From Palsa-506 sp963707065 (GTDB lineage: Bacteria; Actinomycetota; Actinomycetes; Streptosporangiales; Streptosporangiaceae), in NCBI GenBank assembly GCA_963707065.1, contig CAVPPJ010000053.1:124001-188000 (forward strand): DNA of 64,000 bases. The letters run 5' to 3'. Below the pieces are notes generated by a model. It did not search any database. It was not told the origin of the DNA and worked only from the letters and a program-made list of their open reading frames with translations. The position numbers and the translations under genes were made by a program. Each line of letters starts with the position of its first letter. The stretch's first letter is position 1. This document shows positions 1 through 8,294 of this stretch, in pieces.

Positions 1-2
1 CC

Positions 3-173
3 GCCTACATCGCATTCGCCAGCAAACTTGACGCGGCGCGACTGCGGGCCGCTCGGCAGGGTGCTGCCGCGTATCAGCGCGAGATCGCCGCCGAGCGGAA
101 GTCCGCGGCAAGCGACCCGTCCATCGCCGCCCGGGACGCCGCCGGATTCAGCGAATCGTGCAACGCGCGCTGA
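3..173 (+). CDS. C-terminal fragment of an unidentified protein (cut by window start)
   Basis: An open frame enters at the left edge and ends at a TGA at 171-173. The visible 56 residues are rich in Ala, Arg and Glu and look like an amphipathic helical tail (it contains AARLRAARQGAAAYQREIAA). No motif identifies the family. It converges on the cytochrome c biogenesis genes of the opposite strand, with about 110 bases between the two stops. That it is coding rests only on the continuous frame and plausible composition, so it could also be a chance frame in GC-rich DNA. Confidence 0.4.
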   Translation, partial: AYIAFASKLDAARLRAARQGAAAYQREIAAERKSAASDPSIAARDAAGFSESCNAR

Positions 174-284
174 TCCGCGCGGACTTCACCGAGAACATGC
201 GAAGCGACTGAACCCAGCTCGCTGGCACTGCGTACTCCCCAGGTACCGCGAGGATCAGGGGAACTCAGCCCGGGCCAGCTTCGG

Positions 285-1430
285 TCAGCCCAGGCCAGCG
301 TACGAATGCAGGCCGGTCACCCACAGGTTGATGCCGACCAGGTTGAACATCAGGCAGCTGAATCCGGCCAGCTGGATGTAGGCGGCCTTGCGGCCGCGCC
401 AGCCCGCGGTGGCCCTGGCGTGCAGGAATCCGGCGTATACCACCCAGGTGATGAACGACCATGTTTCCTTCGGGTCCCAGCCCCAGTACCTGCCCCAGGC
501 CTGGTCGGCCCAGATCGCGCCCGCCATGATGCCGAACGTCCAGACCGGGAAGGCAAACAGGATCGTCCGGTAGGAAAGCCGGTCGAGTACCAGCGGCCTG
601 GGCAGGTGGAGCATGATCCCGGCGGTCTTGGATGGCTGGCCGGCCGCGATCCGCCGCTCATGCCGGTCGGCGGCCAGGTACATCGTGGTGGTGATCGCCC
701 CGACGATGAACAGGCCAGAGGCGATGATCATCGCGGTCACGTGAATGGCGATCCAGTACGACTGCAGCGCGGGCACCAGCGAGCCGGCCGGGGTGTAGAT
801 GACCGTCACGGCCACGCCGAGCGCGAACACCACCGGCAGGAGCACGAACATGCCGATGTAGTAAGCCTTGTACCGGAGCGAGATAGCCACCAGCACGATG
901 ACCGCCATGCAGGTGATCGCCGTGACGAACTCGTACATGTTTCCCCACGGGACCCGGTGCTCGGAGAACCCGCGGGTGAGGATCCCCGCGATATGCGTCG
1001 TCAGGCCGACGACGGTCAGGAGGAGCGCGCAGCGGACCCAGACTCCTGGGCGCCGTGTCGCGGACCCGGCGAAAAGCGCGGCGGGCGGCCGTGCACCCGA
1101 GTCGTCACCCGGGCGGCCTGCCGCTCCGCCGGGGCCGCCGGCCGTGGCCTTGCCTGCCGTTCCGGTGACCGTCCCGGCGGTGACCGTCCCGGCAGGGGCT
1201 GCTGCCCCTGCGGTAGCTGCTCCGGCAGTGGCTCCCCCCGCGGTGGCGGCCCCGGCAGTCACCGCACCGGCGGTGACCAGCTCAGCTGCCTGGGCCGGGG
1301 CAGACTCATCGGCGCGCTGCCGCCCGAAGGCGAAGTCGCACGCGTAGGCCAGCATCGCGAGCGCGTAGACGACAATAGTGAACAGCAAGAGATGCTCGCT
1401 GAGCTGGGCCAGTCCGCTGTTGATAGGCAT
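285..1430 (-). CDS. ccsB: Cytochrome c biogenesis protein CcsB/ResC (CcsA family)
   Basis: Haem-handling subunit of the system II cytochrome c maturation complex, which moves haem across the membrane and, with ResB, attaches it to apocytochrome c. The 381-residue protein has one N-terminal membrane segment, a low-complexity Ala/Gly/Thr linker (about residues 45-115, repeated AGAATAG-like units), then several membrane helices. The family signature WGRYWGWDPKETWS (the tryptophan-rich WWD haem motif) lies near the C-terminus. The ATG at 1430 was chosen because the upstream in-frame sequence overlaps resB and does not look like protein, while a GAGG-type site overlaps the resB stop. The gene follows resB by 7 bases and is surely co-transcribed with it. 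The linker is longer than usual and may vary in length. Confidence 0.93.
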   Translation of the reverse strand: MPINSGLAQLSEHLLLFTIVVYALAMLAYACDFAFGRQRADESAPAQAAELVTAGAVTAGAATAGGATAGAATAGAAAPAGTVTAGTVTGTAGKATAGGPGGAAGRPGDDSGARPPAALFAGSATRRPGVWVRCALLLTVVGLTTHIAGILTRGFSEHRVPWGNMYEFVTAITCMAVIVLVAISLRYKAYYIGMFVLLPVVFALGVAVTVIYTPAGSLVPALQSYWIAIHVTAMIIASGLFIVGAITTTMYLAADRHERRIAAGQPSKTAGIMLHLPRPLVLDRLSYRTILFAFPVWTFGIMAGAIWADQAWGRYWGWDPKETWSFITWVVYAGFLHARATAGWRGRKAAYIQLAGFSCLMFNLVGINLWVTGLHSYAGLG

Positions 1431-1437
1431 GAGAGCC

Positions 1438-3222
1438 TCACTCCCCCTCGTCGTGGCGCAGGGATGGTTCGCTGTCGGTGCGGGGGCCTGATGGCTCACC
1501 GCCGATGTCAGGAGATGGGTGATCACCGTTGGCGGGCGGCTCGCCGACTGCTGCTGAGTCGCGGCCGGGGGCAGCCGGGCTGTCGAAGGCCGCGGCCGCA
1601 TCGCGGCTGGCCGGCCCTTCTGCGGCCCGGCCGGCCGGGCCGGTGAGCTGGCTGCCGTCCTGGGACTGCGTGATCTCCCCGGTGAGCGAGGCGAACTCGG
1701 TCTCGAAGCCGCCTGCGGCGTCGGAGCGGGCGAGGCCGCCCAGGTACACCACGGTCGTGCCGTCCGCCGCGGCCGCAGCGCGCACGAACACCCGGCGGCG
1801 CCGGACCGCGAACGACAGGAGCAGGCCAGCTATCGCGAGGATCCCGGAGATCAGCGCGGGCAGCTGCCCCGGGTCGTAAGTGATGGCCAGGCTCGCCCAC
1901 TGCCGGTAGCCGGTGAAGGTGAGCGTCCCCGCATGGCCAGGGAGCTTCATGGACTGGCCAGGGGCGAGCGGCCGGGGCAGGATCGGCAGCCGCCGCATGT
2001 GGGTGGTCACCAGCTGGTACACCGACTGCGACGGCCCGCTGTTCAGGCCCAGGTTGCCGGCATAGGAGACCAGGCTCACCCGGGGCAGCAGGGCCGCGGG
2101 GAAGGCGGACTGCAGCCGGCCGTTGATGTCGATGGCGGTCGGCAGGAACACGCCCGCGAAGCCGAGCTGATCCGGATCAGCGTCGGGCACCTTGATGACA
2201 CCCTCGGAGGTCAGCCCTGACTGCTCGACGGGGATGAACGGCACCGGGCTGTCGAAGACCACCCGGCCGGCTCCGTCGGTGATCCGGAACACCGGGGCGT
2301 AACCGTGGCCGATCAGGTAGACCCGCACGCCGTCCACCTGCAGCGGGTGGTTGACCTGCAGGAGATAACGGTGCTCTGGCGCGCCGGGCCGGTCGGAGTA
2401 GAGCAGGGACGCGTCGAACGAGGATGGCTCGCCGCGGGTCGAGCCCGAGGTGACGTAATGCGCCACGAAGTTATCCAGCGTGATGGAGAACGGCTGCAGG
2501 TCCCCGGGCGTCACCAGGCGCCCGGGCCGGAACTGATCCAGCGCGGTCACGGTGTTGCCGAACGACTGGCCGGAGACGAGCAGCCGGTCGGCCTTGTAGC
2601 CGAAAATGCCGCCGACGGCGACCGACCCCAGCAGCGCCAGCAGGGCGATATGGAACAGGAGGTTCCCGACCTCCCGCAGGTAGCCCTTCTCGGCAGCTAC
2701 CCAGCCTTCGCCGGTGCGGAGCCTGAACCGCTTGCCGGAGAGCAATCCGGCGGCCGACTCCAGCGCCTCGGCTGGCGTGAGCGCGGTCCGGTAGCTGGCC
2801 GCGAGCGGGAGCCGGGCGAGGTTGCGGGGGGCGCGCGGCGGCAGTTGCCGGGCAGAGCCGACGAGGCGAAAGGTCCTGGGCAGCACGCAGCCGGCCAGCG
2901 ACAGGAAGAGCAGCAGGTAGATCGCCGCGAACCAGGGTGCGGCGAAGACATTGAACAGGGACAGCCTGGCCATGATCGGGGCCAGTGCGGGATGCGCCGC
3001 GTAGTACTGCGCTACCGCGGCCGGGTCGATTCCCTGCTGCGGGATCACCGATCCCGGCACGCTGGCCAGCGCCAGCATGAAGAGCAGCACGAGGGCCGTG
3101 CGCATCGACGTCAGCTGCCGCCATGCCCATCGCCACCAGCCCGAGATGACACGCCAGCCCCGCGGGGCGGGCAGCGGAGCCGGGCCGGCCTGCACGCTTG
3201 GCGGCGTGCGAAGCTCCGTCAT
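1438..3222 (-). CDS. resB: Cytochrome c biogenesis protein ResB (Ccs1)
   Basis: Partner of CcsB in system II cytochrome c maturation; it is thought to present apocytochrome and help relay haem on the outer face of the membrane. The 594-residue product has the ResB pattern: membrane helices near residues 35-55, 90-110 and 185-210, a large extracytoplasmic domain (about 215-450), a final helix near 465-485 and a disordered acidic tail. The N-terminal stretch RTALVLLFMLALASVPGSV is typical of the family. It lies 25 bases after the thioredoxin-like resA gene and directly before ccsB. The CcdA thiol-disulfide transporter that often lies between resA and resB in actinomycetes is absent. Confidence 0.93.
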   Translation of the reverse strand: MTELRTPPSVQAGPAPLPAPRGWRVISGWWRWAWRQLTSMRTALVLLFMLALASVPGSVIPQQGIDPAAVAQYYAAHPALAPIMARLSLFNVFAAPWFAAIYLLLFLSLAGCVLPRTFRLVGSARQLPPRAPRNLARLPLAASYRTALTPAEALESAAGLLSGKRFRLRTGEGWVAAEKGYLREVGNLLFHIALLALLGSVAVGGIFGYKADRLLVSGQSFGNTVTALDQFRPGRLVTPGDLQPFSITLDNFVAHYVTSGSTRGEPSSFDASLLYSDRPGAPEHRYLLQVNHPLQVDGVRVYLIGHGYAPVFRITDGAGRVVFDSPVPFIPVEQSGLTSEGVIKVPDADPDQLGFAGVFLPTAIDINGRLQSAFPAALLPRVSLVSYAGNLGLNSGPSQSVYQLVTTHMRRLPILPRPLAPGQSMKLPGHAGTLTFTGYRQWASLAITYDPGQLPALISGILAIAGLLLSFAVRRRRVFVRAAAAADGTTVVYLGGLARSDAAGGFETEFASLTGEITQSQDGSQLTGPAGRAAEGPASRDAAAAFDSPAAPGRDSAAVGEPPANGDHPSPDIGGEPSGPRTDSEPSLRHDEGE

Positions 3223-3247
3223 CGGGCCGCCATTCGCGGCCGCCCGG

Positions 3248-3898
3248 TCACGACTTCCCCGCGGACACGTCGGCGATCAGCCTGCCCAGCGCCGAGTAGG
3301 TCGACTGCCCGACGATCCGGGCCGCCACCCGCCCGGTCCGGCCGATGACCAGCGTGGTCGGGATCCCGGCAGGCGGCACGGTGCTCTGGAAGGCGAGTGC
3401 CACCTGGTCGCCCGGGTCGTTAAGGCTCGGGTAGCTGATCAGGAAGTTGCGCTCGAAAGCCTCGGCGGCCGCGGGGCTGTCCTGGATGTCCACGCCGACG
3501 AACCGGACGCCGCGCGGCCAGAAATGCTTCGCGAGCGCGGCCAGGGCCGGCGCCTCCGCCCGGCACGGGGCGCACCAGGAGCCCCAGAAGTTGAGCACCA
3601 CGACATCACCGCGGTAGGCAGCCAGGGTGAGCTTCCGGCCGGCCAGCGTCGCGCCCTTGATGTCCGGCGCGACCGGACCCGACCCAGGTGCGAACACCGT
3701 GGTGTTGTAGCTGCCGGCCACAAAGTTGGACCCGTTGCTGGCCGGGGTATCCTGCCCGATCGCACCGCCCGAGCAGCCAGTGACGGCAAGCACGGTTACG
3801 GCGGCAAACACGGCTCCGGCGGCTCCGCGCGCGTGGTTTGCCGCGCGGGCACGTGCCGCGTGAGCCGCGGGACGCGGAGAGCGCGGCAGGCGGAACAC
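3248..3898 (-). CDS. resA: TlpA/ResA-like thiol-disulfide lipoprotein
   Basis: Extracytoplasmic thioredoxin-fold protein expected to reduce the CXXC of apocytochrome c before haem attachment. A signal sequence ends in the lipobox LAVTGC, so the mature protein should be lipid-anchored outside the cell. The thioredoxin domain follows, with FWGSWCAPCRAEAPAL carrying the WCAPC active site and the cis-proline region PPAGIPTTLVI further on. The GTG at 3898 is preferred because GGAG lies 8 bases upstream and it brings the signal peptide close to the N-terminus; the frame is open to an ATG at 3967. It is first in the resA-resB-ccsB row. Assignment to cytochrome c maturation comes mainly from context. 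Confidence 0.88.
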   Translation of the reverse strand: MFRLPRSPRPAAHAARARAANHARGAAGAVFAAVTVLAVTGCSGGAIGQDTPASNGSNFVAGSYNTTVFAPGSGPVAPDIKGATLAGRKLTLAAYRGDVVVLNFWGSWCAPCRAEAPALAALAKHFWPRGVRFVGVDIQDSPAAAEAFERNFLISYPSLNDPGDQVALAFQSTVPPAGIPTTLVIGRTGRVAARIVGQSTYSALGRLIADVSAGKS

Positions 3899-4005
3899 GG
3901 GGTGATCTCCTACAGGCAGTAGTATCTCGCGCCCTATTGTGCCGGACTCCCGGCTCGGCCGGGACACGGGGGCGGTATTCCGCGGCCAGGGTCACCGCAG
4001 GCCGG

Positions 4006-4656
4006 TCACGCTCCGGCCACCCGGCCCAGGGCGGGCCCGGCCGGCTCCGCGTAGGTCACGCCGGTCAGCCGCCCGCCGGCGTAGGTCAGGCTCGTCACGC
4101 TGGCCAGCGCGCACTCCCGCCGGGCCGGGTTATGCCAGAGCTTGCGGCCCTCGACCGACCTGCGGGTCACCCAGATGGGCAGCTGATGGCTAACGCAGAC
4201 GGCCTCGTGCCCGCGGGCCGCGCGGGCGGCGTCGCCGACGGCCGCGAGCATTCTCGCCGCGACCTCCCGGTACGGCTCCCCCCACGAGGGGAGCAGCGGG
4301 TTGACCAGATAGCGCCAGTGCCGTGGCTTGCGCAGCGCGCCGTCGCCGATGCCGAAGGTCATGCCCTCGAAGTGATTCCACGGCTCGATCAGCCGGTCGT
4401 CGATCACGGCCGCCAGGCCGAACTGCGCGGCCAGCGGTTCCGCCGTCTCCACCGCACGTTCGAGCGGCGAGGTCATGAGCACGGTCACGTCACGGCCGGC
4501 CAGGAAGTCCGCAACGGCTTTCGCCATGAGCCTGCCGTCTTCCGACAGGTGAAATCCGGGGATGCGCCCGTACAGGACGCCGCGGGGGTTAGCCACCTCG
4601 CCATGGCGTACCAGGTGGACGACGCTGCGGTCAGCCCGCGGTTGGCTCTCAGTCAT
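4006..4656 (-). CDS. Histidine phosphatase family protein (phosphoglycerate mutase-like)
   Basis: Member of the branch-1 histidine phosphatase superfamily. The N-terminal motif VHLVRHGEV contains the catalytic RHG; TSPLERAVETAEPLA is the second conserved Arg/Glu region, and VCVSHQLPI supplies the second catalytic histidine. At about 216 residues the length is normal for the group. The substrate cannot be read from the sequence; actinomycete relatives beside hemL and resABC are usually annotated only as phosphatases. The ATG at 4656 is taken as the start, with a GTG 9 bases upstream as the alternative. It is separated from resA by about 107 bases and may share its operon. Confidence 0.88.
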   Translation of the reverse strand: MTESQPRADRSVVHLVRHGEVANPRGVLYGRIPGFHLSEDGRLMAKAVADFLAGRDVTVLMTSPLERAVETAEPLAAQFGLAAVIDDRLIEPWNHFEGMTFGIGDGALRKPRHWRYLVNPLLPSWGEPYREVAARMLAAVGDAARAARGHEAVCVSHQLPIWVTRRSVEGRKLWHNPARRECALASVTSLTYAGGRLTGVTYAEPAGPALGRVAGA

Positions 4657-4934
4657 GGCCAGCACAGCCTACCGGCAGAGCTGCGAAATTCCCGGTGGGA
4701 CGCCGGGCGAGGCAGGTGGCCATTTTCCGGCCCGGGCCTGGCCGCGACGGGCCGGCTAGCCTGATCTGAGCATGTGGTTGCGCCTAGGGTTCCGCGCCTT
4801 GCCCGCCATCCGATGACCACAATCAGGGCAACGCGGGCTGGACCGAGCGGCGCCAGGAACCCGCGGCAGGCTGCGCACGGCCGGGCGGCGGGCGAACACC
4901 TCACGGGACAGAAACCTCGAGGGCTCTGCTAGCC

Positions 4935-6001
4935 GTGCCCGCAAGGGCCATAACCGGCAGGAGCCGTCCGCTGAACCCCACCGCCATCGCCCTCATTCTC
5001 ATCGCCGCCATCGCGCACGCGAGCTGGAACCTGTTCAGCAAGCAGGCATCGGTGACCGGCGCCGTCTCCTTCATCTGGCTGATGTCCGCTGCCGGGACGG
5101 CGCTGTACGCGCCGGTGATCGTCATTGACGTACTCGTTGCGCGGCCTCACCTGACCGCGCTGTCGTGGGCGTTCATGGCGGGTACGGGCGTGCTGCAGGC
5201 CGCCTACTTCCTTTTCCTGCAAAGCGGCTACCGGCTGGGCGATCTCTCGCTCGTCTACCCGATCGGCCGCGGCACCGGCGCCCTGCTCGCCGCGCTCGCC
5301 GGGATCGTCCTTCTCGGCGAGCGCCCTGGCACGGTGGCCATCGCCGGGATCGCCTGCATCGTGGCCGGCATCGTCGCCATCGGCATCCCGTCCCGGACCG
5401 GCGGCGGCTCCGCTAGCTCAGCTACCGCCTCCACTGCTGGCCTCAGGTGCCTCCGGTGCCGCTGCTGCCTCCGGGGCCTCCGGGGCCATCCGGGGCCTCC
5501 GGGGCTGCCGGGGCTGCGGAACCGGCTAGCACCGCCGATGTCACCGCTATCGCCGGGACCGTCACGCGCGCCCCGTCCGCCATCCGCGCGACCGCTTTCG
5601 CGTTGCTCACCGGGATGTTCATCGCCACCTACACGCTGTGGGACAAATACGCGGTCAGCACGCTGCACACCCCGCCGCTGCTGCAGGGCTACGCGGCCTT
5701 CCCGGTCATGTTCGGCGTGTTCGCCCTGCAGGCGCACAGCGCCGGGGACCGGACGGCCCGGGTCTGGCGCGCCTACCGGCCGCAGATCCTCGGCGCGGCC
5801 GTGCTGGCACCGCTGGCCTACATTCTGGTGCTGATAGCGCTGAGCTTCACCGCGGTCGCCGCGGTCGCGCCGGCCAGGGAGGTCAGCGTCCTGTTCGGGG
5901 TGCTGCTCGGCCGGCGGCTGCTGGGCGAGGGCAGCCTGCCGCGACGCCTCGCCGCCGCGGCCGCGATAGTGGCCGGCATCGTGGCCATCGCGATCGGCTG
6001 A
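4935..6001 (+). pseudogene. EamA/DMT family transporter, frame broken once in the central linker
   Basis: Drug/metabolite-transporter-type membrane protein made of two five-helix repeats. The first half (from the GTG at 4935) contains HASWNLFSKQASVTG and YRLGDLSLVYPIGRGTGALL, a classic EamA repeat. After the Gly/Ser/Ala linker near 5400-5450 the frame runs into non-protein sequence, while the second EamA half (TLWDKYAVSTLHTPPLLQGY, then APAREVSVLFGVLLGRRLLGE) continues in another frame to 6001. One missing base between 5417 and about 5520 would give a single 355-residue protein. The linker DNA is a run of CTCCGGGGC-like repeats, prone to slippage or sequencing error. Two separate half-size genes are less likely, since no ribosome site precedes the second half. 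It is isolated on the plus strand between minus-strand genes. Confidence 0.75.
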
Positions 6002-6142
6002 GCCATCCGGGAAGGAGCGCGCGCATCTGCCGCGCCCTGGCTTCCCGGGCGGGCACGTCGACCTCGTTCCGGGTCGTCCTGGCGGACGGCCGCGCTGGCT
6101 GTGACGGCAATGTGAACGTGACGTCCGGGCCCGGCCCGGGCG

Positions 6143-6216
6143 GTCAGCGTAGCGCGGCGGCGGCCGCCGTGGCCGGGGCGGGGTCAGCGCAGCGCGGCGG
6201 CGGCCGCCCTGGCCGC
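6143..6216. repeat. Direct duplication of the hemL 3' end
   Basis: About 34 bases including the hemL stop-codon region (GTCAGCG-AGCGCGGCGGCGGCCGCC) occur twice, at 6143-6176 and 6183-6216, with few mismatches. The second copy is the real end of hemL and the first lies just beyond its stop. It looks like a local tandem duplication in Ala-codon-rich DNA. Confidence 0.6.
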
Positions 6217-7482
6217 GGCGGGCAGCGCGGCGGCCACCCGGCTGATCGCCGCGTCGTCGTGCGCCGCCGACAGGAACCACGCCTCGTACGGCGACGGCGG
6301 CAGGTAGACGCCCTGGTCGAGCATGGCGTGAAAAAAGGCCGCGTAGGCGGGCACCGACTGGCCGCGTGCCTCGCCGAAGTCACGCACCGGCGAATCCAGG
6401 CCGAGAAAAACGGAGAACAGGCTGCCGGCCTCCTGCAGCCGGAACGGCACTCCCTCGGCGGTGAGGGCATCGGACGCGAGTTTCGCGACGGCGGCCGCGG
6501 CCTCGTCGACCCGCGCGTACACCTCATCCGTGCAGGCCCGCAGGGTGGCGAGACCGGCCGCGGTGGCCAGCGGGTTCCCGGACAGCGTGCCCGCCTGGTA
6601 GACCGGCCCCGCGGGCGCCAGCCTGTCCATGATCGCCGCGCGGCCGCCGAACGCCGCCGCGGGCAGGCCGCCGCCCATCACCTTCCCGAACGTCATCAGG
6701 TCCGCGGCACAGCCCTCGCGCCCGTACCAGCCGGCCCGGGTGACCCGGAAGCCGGTGAGCACCTCATCCATGATCAGCAATGCCCCGTGCTCGCGGCACA
6801 GCAGCGCGAGCAGCTCGTTGAAGCCCGCGGCCGGCGGCACTACCCCCATGTTGGCCGGGCAGGCCTCGGTGATCACGCAGGCGATCTGCCTGCCGTGCTC
6901 AGCGAACGCCTGGCGGACGGCCTCGGTGCCGTTGTAGGGCAGCACCAGGGTGTCGGCGGCCACCGCCCCGGTCACCCCGGGCGAGTCCGGCAGCCCGAAC
7001 GTGGCCACCCCGGACCCGGCCGCGGCGAGCAGCGCGTCGACGTGACCGTGGTAGCAGCCCGCGAACTTGACCACGAGCCGCCGGCCGGTGAACCCGCGGG
7101 CCAGCCGCAGCGCGGACATGGTGGCCTCGGTGCCCGAGCTGACCAGCCTTACCCTCTCCACCGGCGTACGCGAGATCATTTCCTCGGCCAGCTCGACCTC
7201 GCCGGGCGTGACCGTGCCGAAAGACGTGCCGCGCGGCAGCGCCGCCGCCGTGGCGGCAACCACGGCAGGATGCGCGTGGCCGAGGATCATCGGGCCCCAG
7301 GAGCACACCAGGTCCACGTACTGGCGGCCGTCGACATCGGTGAGGTACGGGCCGCTGCCGGACGCCATGAATACCGGGGTCCCGCCAACCGCGCCGAACG
7401 CGCGCACCGGCGAATTGACCCCGCCCGGTGTGACGGCCTGCGCGCGGGCGAACAGCTCAGCGGATCGCGGTGCCCCGCTCAT
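6184..7482 (-). CDS. hemL: Glutamate-1-semialdehyde 2,1-aminomutase
   Basis: PLP enzyme that converts glutamate-1-semialdehyde to 5-aminolevulinate, the second step of the C5 haem pathway begun by HemA. The 432-residue product has the N-terminal signature VTPGGVNSPVRAF, the substrate loop SWGPMILGHAHP, the PLP region ADLMTFGKVMGGGLPAAAFG with the Schiff-base lysine, and LIMDEVLTGFR before it. The ATG at 7482 is chosen because homology begins there and it overlaps the stop of the upstream gene as ATGA, indicating translational coupling. The C-terminus is a run of alanine codons duplicated just after the stop. Confidence 0.96.
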   Translation of the reverse strand: MSGAPRSAELFARAQAVTPGGVNSPVRAFGAVGGTPVFMASGSGPYLTDVDGRQYVDLVCSWGPMILGHAHPAVVAATAAALPRGTSFGTVTPGEVELAEEMISRTPVERVRLVSSGTEATMSALRLARGFTGRRLVVKFAGCYHGHVDALLAAAGSGVATFGLPDSPGVTGAVAADTLVLPYNGTEAVRQAFAEHGRQIACVITEACPANMGVVPPAAGFNELLALLCREHGALLIMDEVLTGFRVTRAGWYGREGCAADLMTFGKVMGGGLPAAAFGGRAAIMDRLAPAGPVYQAGTLSGNPLATAAGLATLRACTDEVYARVDEAAAAVAKLASDALTAEGVPFRLQEAGSLFSVFLGLDSPVRDFGEARGQSVPAYAAFFHAMLDQGVYLPPSPYEAWFLSAAHDDAAISRVAAALPAAARAAAAALR

Positions 7483-8147
7483 CCGGCGGCCCCCTCGCCC
7501 GCGTCGGCGAGGAACTCCAGCACGCGGACTCCGTCCGGCAGCGGATGCTCCGCGGGGCGGTGCAGCCACTGCGCGGTGCTGGCCGGGCCGTACCGGGATG
7601 GCGGGGCCAGCACGTAGCTGTCCCGGCAATGCCAGCGCAGGCCGGTCACCTCGGTCACGGTCTCGGGCTCGCAATCAAGATGGCACGACCACCATTCGTG
7701 CTCGTCTTCCGGGGTGCCACGGGTCAGCACGAAGAAAAGAGCCCGGTCCCCCGCGCTCACCGCGACAGGACCGGGCCGCACTCCGGCGCGTTCCATCAGC
7801 TCCAGCGCCGCCATTCCCACCGCGGCCGGCACGTCCAGTACATCGAATACCCGGCCGGTTGGCAGAATCACGTTCGCATCCGGCCTGGCCAGCCACAAGT
7901 TCTCTACCGTGGCCGGATCGGCCGTCGCCTCTACTTGCCAGGCGGGTGACATCGGGTGCGCGCCGGGTGCCGGGCAGCCCATCCGGTCGCACGAGCAGCC
8001 ACGGCCGCCGCCCGCGCCGCGCTCAAGGCGGCCCGGCGGATGGGCGCCAGCGCACACCGGCCAGCCCATGGCCGCGTACCCGGCGGCGGCGACCGCCATC
8101 CGCTCGACTGCCCTGCGGCGCCCCCGCCGCCGCACGGTGTCAATCAT
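7479..8147 (-). CDS. Prim-pol (bifunctional primase/polymerase N-terminal) domain protein
   Basis: A 222-residue protein resembling the N-terminal domain of phage and plasmid bifunctional DNA primase/polymerases. The N-terminus has AAGYAAMGWPVCAGAHPPG, followed by a Cys-rich insert (CSCDRMGCPAPGAHP) and the strand/turn pattern NVILPTGRVFDVLDVP, where the second half of the catalytic DxD seen in active prim-pols is not obvious. The helicase half of full-length enzymes is absent. The ATG at 8147 has TGGAG 8 bases upstream. It overlaps hemL by ATGA and lies 147 bases after hemB. A role in DNA synthesis is unproven; such stand-alone domains are common in actinomycetes and may not be polymerases. 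Confidence 0.7.
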   Translation of the reverse strand: MIDTVRRRGRRRAVERMAVAAAGYAAMGWPVCAGAHPPGRLERGAGGGRGCSCDRMGCPAPGAHPMSPAWQVEATADPATVENLWLARPDANVILPTGRVFDVLDVPAAVGMAALELMERAGVRPGPVAVSAGDRALFFVLTRGTPEDEHEWWSCHLDCEPETVTEVTGLRWHCRDSYVLAPPSRYGPASTAQWLHRPAEHPLPDGVRVLEFLADAGEGAAG

Positions 8148-8294
8148 CAATTCCACTCCAGCCCGGCCCGCATGCTCAGTACCGATGCCGCCCGGCAGTT
8201 CAGGGCAGCCCGCCAGCAGCCCCGCAGCGGCTCCGCTCCGCGCCTGAACGGAGCTTGCCGGGCGACTGTTGCATTCTGCTTGCAGTATGGCCGG

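Noticed and set aside
306..1646. Long plus-strand open frames opposite resC, resB, hemA, the HerA gene and others
   Set aside because: Typical antisense frames of GC-rich coding DNA: Arg/Gly/Ala/Pro-rich, no family motifs, while the opposite strand carries clear families.
8269..8285. Nur-type box TTGCAT-TCTGC-TTGCAG
   Set aside because: Some likeness to TTGCAA-N5-TTGCAA, but it lies just past the hemB stop and far from a nickel gene, so probably chance.
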